Notes under the pieces: generated by a model
Told to the model about the DNA's origin: nothing
Databases searched by the model: none
Seen by the model: only the letters and a program-made list of their open reading frames with translations
From: Candidatus Atribacteria bacterium
GTDB lineage: Bacteria; Bipolaricaulota; Bipolaricaulia; UBA7950; UBA9294
Direction: 5' to 3'
Length of the DNA stretch: 6,369 nt
Assembly: GCA_004525685.1 (NCBI GenBank)
Contig: SPBW01000122.1
Location: 1 to 6,369, forward strand
In this document: positions 4,873-6,369 of the stretch, piece by piece
Layout of the letters: each line of letters starts with the position of its first letter
Numbering within the stretch: the stretch's first letter is position 1
Made by a program: the position numbers and the translations under genes

Positions 4873-6207
4873 CTAATCTTCACTCTGGACGACGGCAACG
4901 GGCACTTCGCTTTCACTCGGTGCACGCAACAGGGCAATGCCAATCGCTGCGGCCACAAGAAAGAGAACAGAAACAAGCAGTGACACATGGTATCCAACGT
5001 TACGGGCGACAGTCCCCGCGCAGATGCCAGCAGCGGACGTACTAATGCCCGCGACAGCAGTATAGCTTCCCAATGCCAGTCCGCGGTTTTCAGGCTTCGC
5101 AAATCGAGCAGCCAATGCAACCCCGCTCAACTGAAAAACAGCCCATGTGCCCCCGATCAACGCCATGAACGGAAGCACAGTCCACCAGACAATGTGCGTC
5201 CCTGTCCAAAGAATAGCCGCTGCGCCGACGAAAAGGGCCGATCGGACAAGCAACGCACCAACGTGCGCTCGCTCGCCTCCTTGTCTTCTCACTCGGCGGA
5301 TGGCCAACGGATAGGTGATCACGACGCCGCTATGAAGAGCCACATAGCAGAAGAAGACCAGAGTAGAAGAAAACCCAAGCTCCTGAGACAGCACCAGCGG
5401 CAGAGGCACGGCGAAGAACGCAATCCCTGTGAACGCAAGGAATGTGCTTAATAGGAACACTCGGACTCGTCTGCTAAGAAACCTCAGGCGGCTTGGAGAA
5501 AGCCTGTGGTACAGGTGGAGTGGGCTGAACTTCCAGGCTTCGGGAAGGAGGTTCCCTTCTGCAATAGCAATTCCTCTGAAACGCCGACGGGTGAAGGTCG
5601 CAACGACAGGAGCGATCGTCACGGCGGCGTTTCCAGAGGCAATGAAGGCGATCACAGCAAGCAGCCCGAGTAGCAGGCTGATTCCCGTTGAAACTGAGGT
5701 CCTGGCTAGAACAGCTCCGATGATTGTTCCGCCGAGGACTAGGCCTGACAGCCATCCAAATGCGCCTGACTGATTGAGCGAGCCAATGCGCGATTCCCAC
5801 AGGCTCTGATCTGCTCCTTCGATGACAAGCAATACAGCCACAGATGCATTGGCAACCCAGAAGAAGCTGAGCGCAGCGTTGTATATCAGTAAACCAGCAA
5901 AGGATTGGGTCAATGCAAGTCCAATATGGGCGAGACCGACCATCGCATAGCTCGCAATCACGAAGATCTTCCGCCGGTGAGCAGCATCGGACAGGCGCCC
6001 CCAGATAAGGCTGCCAACCACTGCTGCCAGACTACCCAGTGCGGCGGCAAGGCCCAGTTGCTGCGCATCAAGATGAAATACCAAACTTATCTTGAGCGGA
6101 ATCAACACAGAAGACATCCCCATCACAAGATTCGCCAAAATGAGCGAGATATACCATCGTTGAAATCCCTGGAGCCACATACGCATCACATTCCATTCGT
6201 TTCGCAT
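4873..6207 (-). CDS. Major facilitator superfamily (MFS) transporter, substrate unknown
   Basis: This is a secondary carrier of the inner membrane with 444 residues, a normal MFS length. About twelve hydrophobic segments fall into two halves, separated by a long basic cytoplasmic loop at about 205-250 (RRRFRGIA, then SPSRLRFLSRRVRV). Motif A between helices 2 and 3 is GRLSDAAHRRK at 70-80, close to the family pattern GxLaDrxGrk. The second half carries a weaker relative, RRVRRQGGERA at 304-314. The C-terminal tail is short and acidic. Sequence alone does not separate drug efflux from sugar or metabolite transport. Met1 at 6207 follows an in-frame stop by 9 bases and has only a weak GAG ribosome site. 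Met8 (6186) and Met10 (6180) are alternatives, so the exact start is open. It may share a transcript with the 24-codon frame and the channel gene. Confidence 0.9.
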   Translation of the reverse strand: MRNEWNVMRMWLQGFQRWYISLILANLVMGMSSVLIPLKISLVFHLDAQQLGLAAALGSLAAVVGSLIWGRLSDAAHRRKIFVIASYAMVGLAHIGLALTQSFAGLLIYNAALSFFWVANASVAVLLVIEGADQSLWESRIGSLNQSGAFGWLSGLVLGGTIIGAVLARTSVSTGISLLLGLLAVIAFIASGNAAVTIAPVVATFTRRRFRGIAIAEGNLLPEAWKFSPLHLYHRLSPSRLRFLSRRVRVFLLSTFLAFTGIAFFAVPLPLVLSQELGFSSTLVFFCYVALHSGVVITYPLAIRRVRRQGGERAHVGALLVRSALFVGAAAILWTGTHIVWWTVLPFMALIGGTWAVFQLSGVALAARFAKPENRGLALGSYTAVAGISTSAAGICAGTVARNVGYHVSLLVSVLFLVAAAIGIALLRAPSESEVPVAVVQSED

Positions 6208-6297
6208 ACCATATTCTCATTGCCACCATGATTCCTGAGGCAGGGATTGGAAACGACGGCGCGCAAACATGCGCCTGGTTGATCCACACTATGGCAT
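6208..6297 (-). promoter_or_regulatory. Likely promoter region of the MFS-led transcript
   Basis: The MFS gene is the first after an intrinsic terminator on the same strand, so its promoter should lie in these 90 bases. I see no convincing -35/-10 pair. A 5-bp inverted repeat GGCGC/GCGCC with an 8-base loop (6274-6257 on the - strand) could be an operator or chance. The call rests on position only. Confidence 0.3.
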
Positions 6298-6329
6298 GGA
6301 AAGAAAGCGACCGCTGCAGGGCGGTCGCT
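6298..6329 (-). terminator. Intrinsic terminator of the upstream (truncated) gene
   Basis: AGCGACCGC (6329-6321) pairs perfectly with GCGGTCGCT (6314-6306) across a 6-base loop, followed on the - strand by a T-rich tract (TTCTTTCC). It lies 20 bases past the TAG at 6352-6350. This is the clearest intrinsic terminator in the window, and it separates the gene to the right from the MFS transcript. Confidence 0.75.
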
Positions 6330-6349
6330 ACTCTGACTTCTCCATCTAG

Positions 6350-6369
6350 CTACTTCTTGGTGGGCTTGC
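6350..6369 (-). CDS. C-terminal end of a truncated gene of unknown product
   Basis: Reading leftward from the window edge, one frame encodes KPTKK and then TAG (6352-6350). A lysine-rich tail just before a stop and a strong terminator is typical of a real gene end. Only five residues are visible, so the product cannot be named. Confidence 0.4.

Noticed and set aside
4608..5451. + strand frames opposite the channel and MFS genes
   Set aside because: Shadows of strongly supported - strand membrane proteins, with Arg/Ser/Gln-rich products.

Overview
The window is 6.4 kb of bacterial DNA with moderate to high GC, ordinary codon use and clear Shine-Dalgarno sites ahead of several genes. Nothing in it fixes the organism to a phylum. 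The four large genes are membrane proteins: two peptide-type ABC permeases, a major facilitator superfamily (MFS) carrier and a potassium channel.

Left part (1-2072, + strand): the 3' part of a DppB/OppB-type permease gene, cut by the window edge, overlaps by 4 bases a DppC/OppC-type permease gene. Together they form the membrane pore of a peptide/nickel-class ABC importer. The DppC-like protein is about 140 residues longer than usual because a large, probably beta-rich extracytoplasmic domain lies between its first and second membrane helices. No ATPase gene follows.

Middle part (2073-3459): no recognisable large gene. It holds a weak hairpin just after the permease, a long near-perfect hairpin at 2397-2435 that looks like a terminator, and a cluster of short inverted repeats at 2611-2743. 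Two segments of that cluster read like the T-arm and 3' acceptor end of a tRNA, 78 bases apart, with no convincing tRNA body. One or two small open frames (2890-3015, 3045-3320) follow. The region looks like a junction or relic zone.

Right part (3460-6369, - strand): transcription runs right to left. The last codons of a truncated upstream gene and its intrinsic terminator come first. They are followed by an MFS transporter, then a previously unlisted 24-codon membrane-peptide frame with a strong Shine-Dalgarno site, then a K+ channel with a TLGYGD selectivity filter and a C-terminal RCK (TrkA-N) domain. Inside the channel gene, just before the RCK domain, lies a strong Shine-Dalgarno sequence. 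It could allow separate translation of the soluble RCK domain, as is known for the archaeal channel MthK. The carrier, small frame and channel may be one transcript, but no shared function can be read from sequence.
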